From NCBI RefSeq assembly GCF_014638745.1, contig NZ_BMFO01000001.1, forward strand, positions 186,001 to 250,000: a stretch of 64,000 bases of DNA, written 5' to 3'. Positions within the stretch are counted from its first letter, which is position 1. Every line of letters begins with the position of its first letter. The DNA is from Arenimonas maotaiensis. GTDB lineage: Bacteria > Pseudomonadota > Gammaproteobacteria > Xanthomonadales > Xanthomonadaceae. The position numbers and the translations under genes were made by a program. The notes under the pieces are model-generated. The model was given only the letters and a program-made list of their open reading frames with translations, had not been told where the DNA came from and made no database searches. Positions 25,439-34,090 of the stretch are shown here, piece after piece.

Positions 25439-26497
25439 ATGGACTTCCACGCCCTGCTCGGCAAAATCCGCGACCACAGCCGCGAACTCGGCTTCACCGG
25501 CTTCGGCGTGGCCGAGGCCGCGCTGGGCGAGGACCAAGCGCATCTGCGCGACTGGCTGGCCCACGGCCTGCACGGCCAGATGGACTACATGGCCCGGCAT
25601 GGCGAGATGCGTTCGCGCCCGGAACTGCTGCAACCGGGCACGGTGTCGGTGATCTCGGTGCGCATGGATTACGGCACCGACCCCGGACAGGCCTGGCAAA
25701 CCCTGCACGACTCCGAACGCGCCTATGTGGCGCGCTACGCGCTCGGCCGCGACTACCACAAGCTGATGCGGCGGCGGTTGCAGCGTCTGGCCGATTTCAT
25801 CGCCGGCGAAACCGGCGGTTTCGGCTACCGGGTGCTGGTGGATTCGGCGCCGGCGCTGGAACGGGCGCTGGCGCGCAACGCCGGTCTGGGCTGGATCGGC
25901 AAGCACACCTGCCTGATCGACAAGGACGAGGGCTCCTGGTTCTTCCTCGGCGAGATCTACACCGACCTGCCGCTGCCGCGCAGCGCGCTCAAGCCGCAGG
26001 GCCATTGCGGCACCTGCACGCGCTGCATCGACGTCTGCCCGACCGCGGCCATCGTGGCACCGAACCGCTTGGATGCGCGGCGCTGCATCAGCTATCTGAC
26101 CATCGAGCACCAAGGCAGCATCCCGGAGGAGTTCCGCGCCGCCATCGGCAACCGCATCTTCGGCTGCGACGACTGCCAGCTGGTCTGCCCCTGGAACAAG
26201 TTCGCCAAGATCCACGCCGAGCCGGATTTCGCCGCCCGCCACCGGCTCGACGAAGCCGGACTGCTCGAGCTGTTCGCCTGGAGCGAGGAGGAATTCCTGC
26301 AGCGCACCGAAGGCTCGGCCATCCGCCGCACCGGGTACGTCAACTGGCTGCGCAACATCGCGGTGGCGCTCGGCAACGCCGCGCCGAGCGAGGCCAACCG
26401 CGCCGCACTGGCCGAAAGGTGCGGGCACCCCGACCCGGTGGTGCGCGAACACGCGCGCTGGGCCTTGGACCGGCTGGACGCCGCGCTCAGCGGCTGA
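25439..26497 (+). CDS. queG: Epoxyqueuosine reductase QueG
   Basis: Cobalamin- and Fe-S-dependent enzyme for the last step of queuosine formation in tRNA. 352 residues. N-terminal reductive-dehalogenase-like domain with AYVARYALGRDYHKLMR, VDSAPALERALA and GLGWIGKHT, then two 4Fe-4S motifs (CGTCTRCIDVCPTAAI and CDDCQLVCPWNKFA), then a short HEAT-like C-terminus (PDPVVREHARWALDRL). The start is the ATG at 25439. The 3' end overlaps the pgi 3' end by 11 bases on the opposite strand. Confidence 0.95.
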   Translation: MDFHALLGKIRDHSRELGFTGFGVAEAALGEDQAHLRDWLAHGLHGQMDYMARHGEMRSRPELLQPGTVSVISVRMDYGTDPGQAWQTLHDSERAYVARYALGRDYHKLMRRRLQRLADFIAGETGGFGYRVLVDSAPALERALARNAGLGWIGKHTCLIDKDEGSWFFLGEIYTDLPLPRSALKPQGHCGTCTRCIDVCPTAAIVAPNRLDARRCISYLTIEHQGSIPEEFRAAIGNRIFGCDDCQLVCPWNKFAKIHAEPDFAARHRLDEAGLLELFAWSEEEFLQRTEGSAIRRTGYVNWLRNIAVALGNAAPSEANRAALAERCGHPDPVVREHARWALDRLDAALSG

Positions 26498-28007
26498 GCA
26501 GGCGCGCCAGCAGTTCGCGCGTCACCGGATCGAGCGCGGCCGCGTCGCCGCCCTCGCCTTCCACATGCGGCATCAGGCCGATGGCGATGCGCTTGCCGAG
26601 TTCCACGCCCCACTGGTCGAAGGCGTTGATGCCCCAGATCGTCGACTGCACGAACACGCTGTGTTCGTACAGCGCCAGCAGCATGCCCAGGGCATACGGC
26701 GTCAGCTCGTCGAGCAGAATCACGGTCGAAGGCCGGTTGCCGGGATAACGCCGTTGCGGATCGGCATCGTCCTGGCCGTTGGCCAGGGATTCGGCCTGCG
26801 CCAGCAGGTTGGCGAGCATGAAGTGATGGTTGGTCGGCTGGCTGTGGCCGGAACGCAGCACGCCGAGGATGTCGAGCGGCACCGTGCCCACGCCCTGCTG
26901 CAGGTATTGGAAGAAGCTGTGCTGGCTGGGATTGCCGCTGGCGCCCATCAGCACCGGCGAGGTCGCCTGCGGGCAGTCGCGGCCGTCGACGGTGACCGAT
27001 TTGCCCAGGCTTTCCATGATTACCTGCTGCAGATGCGCCGGCAGCAGGGCCAAGCGCTCGTCGTACGGGATGATGCCCTGCGTGCCGTAGCCCATGGCGT
27101 TGCGGTTCCAGACCGACATCAGCGCCTGCCAATACACCGCGTTGCACCCGGCCGGCGCCTCCAGGAAATGCGCGTCCATGTCGGCGCCGCCGCGCAGGAA
27201 TTCGCGGAACGCCGGCATGCCGAGGCCGAGCACGGCCGCGAACGACACCGCCGACCAGACCGAGAAACGGCCACCGACCCAGTCCCAGATCGGCAGGATG
27301 TTGCCGGCCGGCACGTCGAAGGCCTCGGCGCGCGCGGCGTTGGCGGTGACCGCGAACACGCGTTCCGAATCGCCGGCCCAGGCTTTGAGCACGGCGCCGT
27401 TGATCAGCGTCTCCTGGCTGGTGAAGCTCTTGCTGACCAGCAGCACCGCGGTCGTCGCCGGATCGAGCGTAGCCATGTAACGGTCCAGATGCATGCCGTC
27501 GGCCGAACTCAGGAAATGCACGCGGAATCCGCCGTCGGCGTGCTCGGCCAAGGCGTCGAGCAGCAGCCGCGGTCCGAGGTCGGAGCCGCCGATGCCGACG
27601 CTGAGGATGTCGGTGACGCCGCGCGCGCGCAGCCGGGCCGCGGTTTCCGCCATCCGGGCCAGCGCCGCCATGGCGTCGGCATGCGCCGCGCGCGCCGCCG
27701 GCGCAGCCGACAGACCGCTGCGCAGCGCCGTATGCAGGGCCGGACGGTCCTCGCTGGCGTTGACGTGCGCGCCGTCGAACAGCGCGCGCGCCTGCGCTTC
27801 GATACCGGAGGCCACTAACCGCGCCTGCAGATCGGCGACGGCCTCGGCATCGATGTGCTGGCGGGCGAAATTCAGGTACAGCGGCCCGACGCGGCAGGCG
27901 AAATCGGCGGCGCGCCCCGATTCAGCCGCCACCAACCCCGCGATGGTCTTGCTGCGGCAACGCTCGGCATGTGCTGCCAGCGCCTGCCAGTCCTCCGTGT
28001 TCCACAT
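26487..28007 (-). CDS. pgi: Glucose-6-phosphate isomerase
   Basis: Interconverts glucose-6-phosphate and fructose-6-phosphate. 506 residues, a little shorter than E. coli Pgi (549). Conserved parts: VGIGGSDLGPRLL, SKSFTSQETLINGAV (phosphate-binding), VGGRFSVWSAV, the signature segment GNPSQHSFFQYLQQG with the catalytic His, and LGKRIAIGLMPH near the end with the base Lys region. Starts a few bases past the panC stop on the same strand, so it may be transcribed with pcnB-folK-panB-panC. Overlaps queG tail to tail by 11 bases. Confidence 0.96.
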   Translation of the reverse strand: MWNTEDWQALAAHAERCRSKTIAGLVAAESGRAADFACRVGPLYLNFARQHIDAEAVADLQARLVASGIEAQARALFDGAHVNASEDRPALHTALRSGLSAAPAARAAHADAMAALARMAETAARLRARGVTDILSVGIGGSDLGPRLLLDALAEHADGGFRVHFLSSADGMHLDRYMATLDPATTAVLLVSKSFTSQETLINGAVLKAWAGDSERVFAVTANAARAEAFDVPAGNILPIWDWVGGRFSVWSAVSFAAVLGLGMPAFREFLRGGADMDAHFLEAPAGCNAVYWQALMSVWNRNAMGYGTQGIIPYDERLALLPAHLQQVIMESLGKSVTVDGRDCPQATSPVLMGASGNPSQHSFFQYLQQGVGTVPLDILGVLRSGHSQPTNHHFMLANLLAQAESLANGQDDADPQRRYPGNRPSTVILLDELTPYALGMLLALYEHSVFVQSTIWGINAFDQWGVELGKRIAIGLMPHVEGEGGDAAALDPVTRELLARLLSR

Positions 28008-28011
28008 GACG

Positions 28012-28869
28012 TCAACTGCCCTCTTGGCTGTCGAATTCGAGATTGTCGATCAGGCGCGTCAATCCCAGACGCGCCGCGATCAGCGCCACCCGTGCGCTGG
28101 TGCGCGCACGCGCCAGCCGGCCGAGTTCGGCCGAACGGATTTCGGCGTAGTCGACCTCGAAACCCTGCGCCTCCAGCCGCGCGAAGGCCTCGTGCTCGAT
28201 GCGCTCGACCGGCGTGCCGGCCAGATAGGCGTCGCGCATGAAACAGAGGGTGCGGTAGACCTCGGCCGCGGTGACGCGTTCGGCATCGGTCAGGTATTGG
28301 TTGCGCGAGCTCATCGCCAGCCCCGAGGCTTCGCGCAGGGTAGGCGCCGGCACGATCTCGACCGGGAAGCTCATTTCGGCCGCCATGTAGCGGATGACCT
28401 GCAGCTGCTGGTAGTCCTTGCGGCCGAACACCGCGAGATCCGGCTGCACCATGTTGAACAGTCGCGCCACCACCGTGGCCACGCCGTTGAAGTGGCCGGG
28501 CCGGTAGGCGCCGCAGAGGATGTCGGTGATGCCGGGCACGTGCATCTGCACGGTGTTCTTGGCGCCGAACGGATACATCACGTCCGCGGTCGGCAGGAAC
28601 GCCGCGTCGCAGCCATGCGCCTGCAGGCCGCCGCAGTCGCGCTGCTCGCTGCGCGGATAGCGCGCGTAATCCTCGTTCGGACCGAACTGGGTGGGATTGA
28701 CGAAGATGCTGGCCACCACCTTATCGGCGCGCTGCCTGGCCAGTTCGACCAGGGCGAAATGGCCGGCGTGCAGGTTGCCCATGGTCGGCACGAAGCCGAT
28801 GCGCTGGCCCTCGGCCTTCCATTCGTTGATTTGCCGCCGCAGCTCGGCGAGTCCGGTGAAGACGTGCAT
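28012..28869 (-). CDS. panC: Pantothenate synthetase
   Basis: ATP-dependent condensation of pantoate with beta-alanine. 285 residues, usual length. Nucleotidyl-transferase signatures: FVPTMGNLHAGHFALVELAR (HIGH-like His-Ala-Gly-His), SIFVNPTQFGPNEDYARYPR, FGRKDYQQLQVIRYM and LAMSSRNQYLT (KMSKS-like). The ATG shares one base with the panB stop (TGATG), giving tight coupling. Third of the folK-panB-panC set, which joins folate and pantothenate synthesis in one transcript, a common bacterial arrangement. Confidence 0.97.
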   Translation of the reverse strand: MHVFTGLAELRRQINEWKAEGQRIGFVPTMGNLHAGHFALVELARQRADKVVASIFVNPTQFGPNEDYARYPRSEQRDCGGLQAHGCDAAFLPTADVMYPFGAKNTVQMHVPGITDILCGAYRPGHFNGVATVVARLFNMVQPDLAVFGRKDYQQLQVIRYMAAEMSFPVEIVPAPTLREASGLAMSSRNQYLTDAERVTAAEVYRTLCFMRDAYLAGTPVERIEHEAFARLEAQGFEVDYAEIRSAELGRLARARTSARVALIAARLGLTRLIDNLEFDSQEGS

Positions 28870-29699
28870 CAGGCGTATCCGTGTTCGGGCGCGGGGAAGG
28901 CGCCGGATTTGACCTCGTCAACGTAAGCGCGGAACGCGGCCTCCACCGAATCGCGGCCTTTCAGGAAGTCCTTGACGAAGCGCGGCCGACGGTGGCCGGA
29001 GTTGATGCCGAGCGCGTCGTGGCAGACCAGGATCTGGCCGTCGCAGTCCGGACCGGCCCCGATGCCGATGGTGGGGATGCCGACCGCGCCGGTGATGTCG
29101 GCGGCCAGCGTCGAGGGCACGCATTCCAGCACGAGCAGCTGCGCGCCGGCGGCCTCGACCGCCCGCGCCTGCGCCAGCAGCGCCTTGGCGGCGTCGGCGT
29201 CGCGGCCCTGGACCCTGAAGCCGCCCAGTTTAAGCACCGATTGCGGGGTCAGTCCCAGATGTGCGCAGACCGGGATCTCGCGCTCGCTCAAATACCCGAT
29301 GGCGTCCAGCACGATACCGGCGCCCTCGAGCTTGACCATGCTGGCCAGACCCTCGGCCAGCAGCGCCGTGGCGGCGTCGAGCGCGCGTTCGGGGCCGGCG
29401 TAGGTCTGGAACGGCATGTCGGCGATCAGCAGCGCCGAGCGCAGGCCCTTGGCCACGCAGCGGCTGTGGTACACCATGTCCTCGAGCGTGACCGAGACGG
29501 TGTTGGCGCCGCCCTGCACAACCATGCCCAGCGAATCGCCGACCAGCACGGCGTCGATGCCGGCATGGTCCATGGCGCGCGCGAAGCTGGCGTCGTAGGC
29601 GGTCAGCGCGGCGATGCGTTCGCCACGTTGCTTCATCTGGCGCAGGGCGGGCACGGTGATCGGCGCGCGGAGCGGCGCATCGGCGTCATTGGCGTACAT
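28869..29699 (-). CDS. panB: 3-methyl-2-oxobutanoate hydroxymethyltransferase
   Basis: Makes ketopantoate from alpha-ketoisovalerate and methylene-tetrahydrofolate, the first step to pantothenate. 276 residues. Motifs: [30 protein letters not shown] (metal-binding Asp), [33 protein letters not shown] and the C-terminal [19 protein letters not shown]. Its ATG lies inside the folK 3' end (14-base overlap). Next to folK, which supplies folate needed by this enzyme. Confidence 0.97.
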   Translation of the reverse strand: MYANDADAPLRAPITVPALRQMKQRGERIAALTAYDASFARAMDHAGIDAVLVGDSLGMVVQGGANTVSVTLEDMVYHSRCVAKGLRSALLIADMPFQTYAGPERALDAATALLAEGLASMVKLEGAGIVLDAIGYLSEREIPVCAHLGLTPQSVLKLGGFRVQGRDADAAKALLAQARAVEAAGAQLLVLECVPSTLAADITGAVGIPTIGIGAGPDCDGQILVCHDALGINSGHRRPRFVKDFLKGRDSVEAAFRAYVDEVKSGAFPAPEHGYA

Positions 29700-30198
29700 G
29701 GTCGATTCCTTCGGCGAGTCGTTCGATCGGCTGTTTGGGCAGGGCCGCGAGCAGCTCCATTAAAGCACCTTGGCCGGGAACTGTCAGGTCGGGCGCGAGT
29801 TCGGCCAAGGGCACCAGCACGAACGCGCGTTGGGCCATGCGCGGATGCGGCACCTGCAGGCCCTCGGCCTCGATGCGGCGTTCACCGTACAGCAGGATGT
29901 CGCAATCCAGCGTGCGTGGCCCCCAGCGAGTTTCCTGCGCTCTGTCGCGGCCATGCCGGCGTTCGATGTCCAGCAATTCATGCAACAGCACGCCCGGCGG
30001 CAAGGCGGTGTCGAGCTCGAGCACGGCGTTCAGGTAATCGGGTTGTTCCACCCCGCCCCAGGCCGGCGTGCGATAGACGCCGGACACAGCGCAGAGACGG
30101 CTGCGCGGCAGTTTCGCGATGGCCTGCGCGGCACTGCGCAGGATGGCGGCGGTGTCGCCTTGGTTGCCGCCGAGGCCGATGAAGACGCGTGCGGACAC
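29686..30198 (-). CDS. folK: 2-amino-4-hydroxy-6-hydroxymethyldihydropteridine pyrophosphokinase
   Basis: HPPK, the pyrophosphoryl transfer step of folate synthesis. 170 residues. Typical parts: [59 protein letters not shown] (the HPPK signature with two metal-binding Asp) and [21 protein letters not shown]. The start must be GTG at 30198; there is no ATG near the family start. It lies five bases after the pcnB stop. Confidence 0.95.
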   Translation of the reverse strand: MSARVFIGLGGNQGDTAAILRSAAQAIAKLPRSRLCAVSGVYRTPAWGGVEQPDYLNAVLELDTALPPGVLLHELLDIERRHGRDRAQETRWGPRTLDCDILLYGERRIEAEGLQVPHPRMAQRAFVLVPLAELAPDLTVPGQGALMELLAALPKQPIERLAEGIDHVRQ

Positions 30199-30203
30199 GG
30201 CAA

Positions 30204-31538
30204 TCAGCCGGCGGGCCGCGGCCTGCTGCGCCGACGGCGGCGTTTCGGCGGCTGCGCGGCGCTTTCGCCGCTGCCGGCCGGGGCATGCGCCGGGATGATT
30301 TCCGCCAGCTGTTCGGGCGCCAAGGCCTGCGCCTGCTCCCAGAACCGCAGCTCCTCGGCCAATTCCGGCACGCCATGCGCGCGCAGCGACAGGAAATCGA
30401 AGGCGGCGCGGAAGCGCGGATGCGCCAGCAGGCGGAACACCCGCTTGCGCGTGCGCTGTCCGAAACGCGACTGCAGCTGCCAGATTTCCTGCATCGGCAG
30501 CGAGAACCGGCGCGGAATGGCCACGCGCTCGGTCTGGCGCAGGGTGACGCGGTCGGCGGCGCGCTGCTGCGCCACCGCCAGCTCGGCGCCGGAGGCCTGC
30601 AATACCGCGACCTCGCGGCAATAGGCCGGCCACAGCAGACAGGCGAACAGGAAGCCCGGCGCCACCGTCTTGTCGGCGCGCACGCGCTCGTCGGTGTTGC
30701 GCAGCGCCTGCATCAGCATGGCGCGCAGGGCGCCGCTGCGGTTGGTCTTGAGCGCCTTGGCGGCGTCCGGGAACAGCACGTCGAGCAGACCGAACTGCTC
30801 CAGCAGCAGGAAGCTCGGCACCGCGCTGCCGGCCAGGAAGATCTTCAGCACCTCGTCGAACAGGCGCGCCGAGGACGCGCCGGCCAGCAGCGGCGCCATG
30901 GCCGGAATCGGCGCGGCGGCCTCGGGGTGGATCGAGAAGCCGAGCTTGGCCGCCAGGCGCACCGCGCGCAGCATGCGCACCGGATCCTCGCGGTAACGGG
31001 TTTCCGGATCACCGATCAGCTTCAGCACGCGGTCCTTGACGTCGCGGTAGCCGCCGACGATGTCGCGCACGCTGAAATCCTCGACCGTGTAATACAGGGC
31101 GTTGGCGGTGAAGTCGCGGCGGAACGCGTCCTCCTCCAGGGTGCCGTAGACGTTGTCCCGGATCAGCCGGCCTTCCTCGTGCACTTCGCGGTCGGCGGCG
31201 GCGGTGTCGTCGTCGCCGGAGGCGCGGAACGTGGCGACCTCGATGATCTCGGAGCCGAACATCACGTGCGCCAGCCGGAAGCGGCGGCCGATCAGGCGGC
31301 AGTTGCGGAACTGGGCGCGCACCTGTTCCGGGGTGGCGTTGGTGGCGACGTCGAAGTCCTTCGGGTGGCCGCCGGTCAGCAGGTCGCGCACGGCGCCGCC
31401 GACGATGTAGGCCTTGAAGCCGGCGTCGCGTAGCTTGTACAGCACGCGCAGGGCGTTCGGGCTGATGTCCTTGCGGGAGATGCCGTGGTCGGCGCGGGCG
31501 ATGACGGTGCCGTGGCCCGCCTCCTGGGGTTCGCTCAT
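30204..31538 (-). CDS. pcnB: Poly(A) polymerase I
   Basis: Adds 3' poly(A) tails to RNA and so promotes decay; class II nucleotidyltransferase. 444 residues. The catalytic head has GFKAYIVGGAVRDLLTGGHPKDFDVATNATPEQV with the DxD pair, then the RRFRLAHV and RRDFTANALYY segments. The long neck/body and the Arg/Lys-rich C-terminal tail (PPKRRRRRSRPRP) separate PcnB from CCA-adding enzyme. AGGAAG is five bases before the ATG at 31538; an upstream frame extension has no such site. Promoter region shared divergently with fdxA. Confidence 0.95.
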   Translation of the reverse strand: MSEPQEAGHGTVIARADHGISRKDISPNALRVLYKLRDAGFKAYIVGGAVRDLLTGGHPKDFDVATNATPEQVRAQFRNCRLIGRRFRLAHVMFGSEIIEVATFRASGDDDTAAADREVHEEGRLIRDNVYGTLEEDAFRRDFTANALYYTVEDFSVRDIVGGYRDVKDRVLKLIGDPETRYREDPVRMLRAVRLAAKLGFSIHPEAAAPIPAMAPLLAGASSARLFDEVLKIFLAGSAVPSFLLLEQFGLLDVLFPDAAKALKTNRSGALRAMLMQALRNTDERVRADKTVAPGFLFACLLWPAYCREVAVLQASGAELAVAQQRAADRVTLRQTERVAIPRRFSLPMQEIWQLQSRFGQRTRKRVFRLLAHPRFRAAFDFLSLRAHGVPELAEELRFWEQAQALAPEQLAEIIPAHAPAGSGESAAQPPKRRRRRSRPRPAG

Positions 31539-31624
31539 AAGCTTCCTAAATGCAGTAAAATGTCCACGTCCAAGCCCCGTGGCCAAGCCGTATTTTACGG
31601 GGTTTACCGCCCTTTAGGTGATTT

Positions 31625-31948
31625 ATGCCCTTTGTCGTTACCGAAAACTGCATCCGCTGCAAATACACCGACTGCGTCGAGGTCTGCCCGGTCGACTGCT
31701 TCCACGAAGGTCCGAACTTCCTGGTGATCGATCCGGTCGAGTGCATCGACTGCACCCTGTGCGAACCGGAATGCCCGGCCAAGGCCATCTTCCCCGAGGA
31801 CGACGTGCCGGCCGGCCAGGAGCATTTCGTGGCGCTGAACGCCGAGCTGTCTGCACAATGGCCGGTCATCACCACCCGCAAAGAGCCGCTGGCGGAAGCG
31901 GCCGAATGGGACGGCAAACCGGACAAGCTGCAATACCTGCAACGCTGA
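31625..31948 (+). CDS. fdxA: FdxA-type 7Fe ferredoxin
   Basis: 107-residue soluble electron carrier with one 3Fe-4S and one 4Fe-4S cluster predicted. Cluster ligands are in [18 protein letters not shown] and [17 protein letters not shown], with the C-terminal extension ([19 protein letters not shown]) of the Azotobacter-type FdxA group. A TAGGTGA Shine-Dalgarno sequence lies three bases before the ATG. Monocistronic, followed by a strong terminator. The redox partner cannot be inferred. Confidence 0.95.
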   Translation: MPFVVTENCIRCKYTDCVEVCPVDCFHEGPNFLVIDPVECIDCTLCEPECPAKAIFPEDDVPAGQEHFVALNAELSAQWPVITTRKEPLAEAAEWDGKPDKLQYLQR

Positions 31949-31966
31949 GTCCGGAACCGCCGCGAC

Positions 31967-31995
31967 AAAAAAGAGCGCCCCATGGGCGCTCTTTT
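31967..31995. terminator. Bidirectional terminator between fdxA and bamC
   Basis: The stem AAAAGAGCGCCC/GGGCGCTCTTTT has a three-base loop and A/T tracts on both sides. It lies between two convergent genes. Confidence 0.94.
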
Positions 31996-32014
31996 CCGTT
32001 CAACACCGGGAAAC

Positions 32015-32491
32015 TTACAGCTTGGCTTTCAGCAGACCGAGCAGCTGGCCGGCGGCGGCGCTTTCGCTGGCCGCACCGTCGACACCGACCGCGATGATGC
32101 GGGAGCCGGCGCCGTTGGCCTGCACCGAAACCAGGAAAGTCTCGCCGGCGAAACGCACTTCGTAGCTGGCGATGCTTTCGGCCCGGCTCAGGATCTCGGC
32201 GCCCTCGACGGCGGCGAGCGCGTCGCCGGCACGCTTCCAGACCGAGGCGACATCGCCGCCGACATCGACGCTGCGCACCGATTCGACGCGCACGGCATTG
32301 GCGCCGATCAGGCTCTTGGCCGGGATGCGCATGGCGTCGCGGTCGCTCGGGCGGCTCAGGTCGGCCGGCACCGTGATCGGCTTGGCCAATTCGGCGCCCT
32401 CGTAATCCGGCTTGCTCTTGAACCAGCCGCAGCCGCCGACGGTGAGCGTCAGCAACAGCATGGGCAGGCCACATTTCGACATCAGGGACAT
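32015..32491 (-). CDS. bamC: BamC/NlpB-like outer membrane lipoprotein, short form
   Basis: 158 residues with a lipoprotein signal (MLLLTLTVGGC, Cys21). The start of the mature part (CGWFKSKPDYEGAELAKPITVPADL) resembles the unstructured BamC N-terminus that contacts BamD, and one helix-grip-like domain follows (DVGGDVASVWKRAGDALAAVEG to GQLLGLLKAKL). E. coli BamC is 344 residues with two such domains, so here the second is missing. GAGGAAA lies four bases before the ATG. Directly follows dapA, as in the E. coli dapA-bamC pair, which supports the call more than sequence alone. Confidence 0.75.
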   Translation of the reverse strand: MSLMSKCGLPMLLLTLTVGGCGWFKSKPDYEGAELAKPITVPADLSRPSDRDAMRIPAKSLIGANAVRVESVRSVDVGGDVASVWKRAGDALAAVEGAEILSRAESIASYEVRFAGETFLVSVQANGAGSRIIAVGVDGAASESAAAGQLLGLLKAKL

Positions 32492-32505
32492 ACGGTTTCC
32501 TCGGA

Positions 32506-33393
32506 TCAGATCGATTGTTCGACAGTGTTGCACAATTCCGCCATGCGCAACGCCTCGGCGCGGTGCGGCTCGGACAGCGGCAGCAACGGCAGGCGCAGGT
32601 CTTGGCCGTAGCCCAGCAGGCGCATCAGGGCCTTGACCGGCACCGGATTGGGTTCGACGCCGAGGAAGTCGTACAGGCCGCGCAGACGCGCGTCCAGCAC
32701 CTGGGCGCCGGCCAGGTTGTCGTCACGCAACAGCCGGCAGATGGCGGCGAAAGTCGCCGGCACCACGTTCGAGGCCACCGAAATCACGCCGTGCGCGCCG
32801 CCGGCCATGGCACGCACGAAAGTCGGATCGTCGCCGCTGAGCAGGGAAAAATCCGGTCCGGCCAGCGGATACAGCGCAGCCCAGCGGCCTTCGTCGCCCA
32901 CCGCTTCCTTCAAGCCGATGATATTGGCATGCGGGCGCAGCGCGGCCACGGTGTCCGGTTGCATGTCGCAGCCGGTGCGGCCGGGCACGTTGTACAGCAC
33001 CACCGGGATGCCCGCGGCATCGGCCACGGCACGGTAGTGCGCAATCAGGCCGGCTTGGGTTGGCCGCACGTACGGCGGCGTCACCACCAAGGCAATATCG
33101 GCACCGCTGTCCTGCGCCAGTTTGGTCTGGGCGATGGTCTTGGCGGTGGAAGACAGGCCGCTACCGGCCAGCACCGGAATCCGCTTGCCGACGCAGGCGG
33201 CCGCGGTTTCAATGAGTTGCGCGTATTCGGCGTCGCTCAGCGCGGCGGCTTCGCCGGTGGAACCGGCGACCACCACGGCCGCGGTGCCGGCCTCGATCTG
33301 GCGTTCGATCTGGGCCCGCCAGGCGGCCAGATCAGGCCGGCCGTCGGCGTCGAACGGGGTGGTGAGTGCGGTGATGCTGCCGTGTAACTGCAC
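32506..33393 (-). CDS. dapA: 4-hydroxy-tetrahydrodipicolinate synthase
   Basis: First committed step of lysine and meso-diaminopimelate synthesis. 295 residues, TIM-barrel aldolase. Motifs: GSITALTTPFDADG, VAGSTGEAAALSDAEY, LVVTPPYVRPTQ, VVLYNVPGRTGCDM (catalytic Tyr), GLKEAVGD (Schiff-base Lys) and SGDDPTFV. The GTG at 33393 is taken as start: AGGAG lies eight bases upstream and the length then fits; the frame upstream extends into the gcvR promoter. bamC follows after 14 bases. Confidence 0.96.
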   Translation of the reverse strand: MQLHGSITALTTPFDADGRPDLAAWRAQIERQIEAGTAAVVVAGSTGEAAALSDAEYAQLIETAAACVGKRIPVLAGSGLSSTAKTIAQTKLAQDSGADIALVVTPPYVRPTQAGLIAHYRAVADAAGIPVVLYNVPGRTGCDMQPDTVAALRPHANIIGLKEAVGDEGRWAALYPLAGPDFSLLSGDDPTFVRAMAGGAHGVISVASNVVPATFAAICRLLRDDNLAGAQVLDARLRGLYDFLGVEPNPVPVKALMRLLGYGQDLRLPLLPLSEPHRAEALRMAELCNTVEQSI

Positions 33394-33428
33394 GCGGAAG
33401 GCTCCTGGATTGCGGTCGAAAATGGCAC

Positions 33429-33457
33429 TTGCCGGCAAGCCGGCGAAACTCTATTCT
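33429..33457 (+). promoter_or_regulatory. Sigma-70-type promoter candidate for gcvR
   Basis: TTGCCG (33429-33434), a spacer of 17 bases, then TATTCT (33452-33457). Predicted start near 33464, about 39 bases before the TTG start of gcvR. One of the few spots in the window with both boxes at the correct spacing. Confidence 0.5.
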
Positions 33458-33502
33458 GTGAGCACCATTCTGACACAGATTCCCGTGTCCCAGGAACGCG
33501 CA

Positions 33503-34063
33503 TTGAACGACACCGAAACGCAAGCGCCGGCCTCCGGCAACCACCTGCTGATAAGCGCCTACAGCACCTATCCGCACTCGCCCCTGCTCATGGTTTCGCG
33601 CCGGATTTCCGAGTCCGGCTGCAACCTGCTCGACACCCGCCTGTCCACCGTCGGCCGTGACGTCTCGCTGGTCGCGCTGGCGGCCGGCAGCTGGGACGCC
33701 ATCGTCAAGCTCGAGGCCCTGCTCGGCAAGCTCGAACGCGAGGACCGCATCCGCATCGCGTTCTACCGCACCGGCCCGAAACCGATGCAGTCGAACCTGC
33801 TGCCGTATCTGGTGGAAGTGGTGGCCGCCGACAAGCCGGGCATCCTGTTCCAGCTGGCCGACTTCTTCGACCGCCAGGGCATCACCATCGAGAACATGCA
33901 GAGCAACGGCTACCAGGCCATGCACACCGGCGCCTCGATGTTCACCGCCCAACTCACCATCGGCATCCCCGCCAGCATGCACATCGCGGCGCTGCGCGAC
34001 GACTTCATGGAGTTCTGCGACCACCTGAACCTGGACGCCATCATGGACCCGATGAAATATTGA
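33503..34063 (+). CDS. gcvR: GcvR-like ACT-domain regulatory protein
   Basis: 186 residues with two ACT domains (about 12-85, starting LLISAYSTYPHSPLLMVSRR, and about 95-180, VVAADKPGILFQLADFFDRQGITIENM). This is the architecture of GcvR, a glycine-sensing antiactivator of the gcv system in E. coli; no gcv gene is in the window, so the target is unproven. Start: the TTG at 33503 has AGGA seven bases upstream; the GTG at 33485 is an alternative. Divergent from dapA. Confidence 0.82.
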   Translation: MNDTETQAPASGNHLLISAYSTYPHSPLLMVSRRISESGCNLLDTRLSTVGRDVSLVALAAGSWDAIVKLEALLGKLEREDRIRIAFYRTGPKPMQSNLLPYLVEVVAADKPGILFQLADFFDRQGITIENMQSNGYQAMHTGASMFTAQLTIGIPASMHIAALRDDFMEFCDHLNLDAIMDPMKY

Positions 34064-34090
34064 AAAATCCCCCGGCCAAGGAAAACGCCA

